From an uncultured Victivallales bacterium (GTDB lineage: Bacteria; Verrucomicrobiota; Lentisphaeria; Oligosphaerales; JAFGRS01), in NCBI GenBank assembly GCA_903834675.1, contig CAILKC010000937.1, forward strand, positions 1 to 8,810: a stretch of DNA of 8,810 nucleotides. The letters are read 5' to 3'. The notes below the pieces were generated by a model that ran no database searches, was not told the DNA's origin, and worked only from the letters and a program-made list of their open reading frames with translations. Shown one piece after another: positions 8,649-8,810 of the stretch. Both the position numbers and the translations under genes were made by a program. Each line of letters begins with the position of its first letter. The stretch's first letter is position 1.

Positions 8649-8810
8649 CTAGGGCAGCAGCTCTGGCATGAGGAAGTAGAGGCGGCCGGGCTGGATGGCC
8701 TGGGCCTCGACCGGCAGCAGCGAGCGCAATCCTAGGCGAGACTCGGCCCGCATCCCCATCAACAAGTCGGTCAGGCGCAGGGGCTGGCGGTAACGCACCA
8801 CCTTCACCGC
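8649..8810 (-). CDS. unidentified protein, C-terminal 53 residues, cut by the window edge
   Basis: Open from the right edge to TAG (8651-8649), 53 residues. The end reads VKVVRYRQPLRLTDLLMGMR, then about 17 residues containing LRSLLPVEAQ, then AIQPGRLYFLMPELLP. It ends 66 bp before the TTG of the SEC-C/TPR gene on the same strand, so it is the upstream member of the same probable operon. Residue usage looks like a real protein (alternating hydrophobic and charged residues, GC-biased third positions). The closing PGRLYFLMP recalls the end of plant PADRE/DUF4228 proteins, but the fragment is too short to assign. I do not recognise a function. Confidence 0.55.
   Translation of the reverse strand, partial: AVKVVRYRQPLRLTDLLMGMRAESRLGLRSLLPVEAQAIQPGRLYFLMPELLP

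Overview
This window reads as a stretch of a GC-rich bacterial chromosome with seven genes, the last one cut by the window edge. Shine-Dalgarno sites such as AAGGAGG, GTG and TTG starts, short gene spacing and an 8-base gene overlap all point to a bacterium. The gene content (a divergent Ldh_2-type dehydrogenase, a URO-D superfamily methyltransferase-like protein, a SEC-C/TPR protein, an AlbA_2/GHKL protein) and the many small inverted repeats would fit a free-living, often metagenome-derived lineage such as Armatimonadota, Planctomycetota, Lentisphaerota or Hydrogenedentota. That placement is inference, and nothing in the window fixes the phylum.

Left part (1-1649): two and a bit copies of a 90-bp tandem repeat built of small hairpins end exactly at the stop codon of an Ldh_2 family oxidoreductase on the minus strand. 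A 440-bp gene-free region then separates this gene from a divergent plus-strand operon. It carries two copies of one 17-bp palindromic element in opposite orientation, one facing each gene.

Middle part (1650-3970): UDP-glucuronate decarboxylase (UDP-xylose synthase) is followed after 5 bp by a Xer-type tyrosine recombinase with all six catalytic residues. Directly after the recombinase stop lies a 181-bp MITE-like element with perfect 18-bp terminal inverted repeats, a TAAA duplication and internal hairpins. Next comes a 14-bp stem closing over a pure-pyrimidine tract and followed by a T-run, which is a likely terminator.

Right part (3971-8810): a plus-strand URO-D superfamily protein converges on a minus-strand operon. 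Read in its own direction, that operon is an unidentified gene cut by the window edge, then a 731-aa SEC-C/TPR/HEAT-like/SAP-like protein starting at TTG, then an AlbA_2 + HATPase_c_4 (COG2865-type) putative regulator whose start overlaps the preceding stop by 8 bp.

The best candidate for something undescribed is this translationally coupled SEC-C/TPR and AlbA/GHKL pair. The most striking non-coding signals are the MITE, the paired palindromes in the divergent promoter region and the hairpin-built 90-bp repeat. No CRISPR array, tRNA or rRNA was seen.
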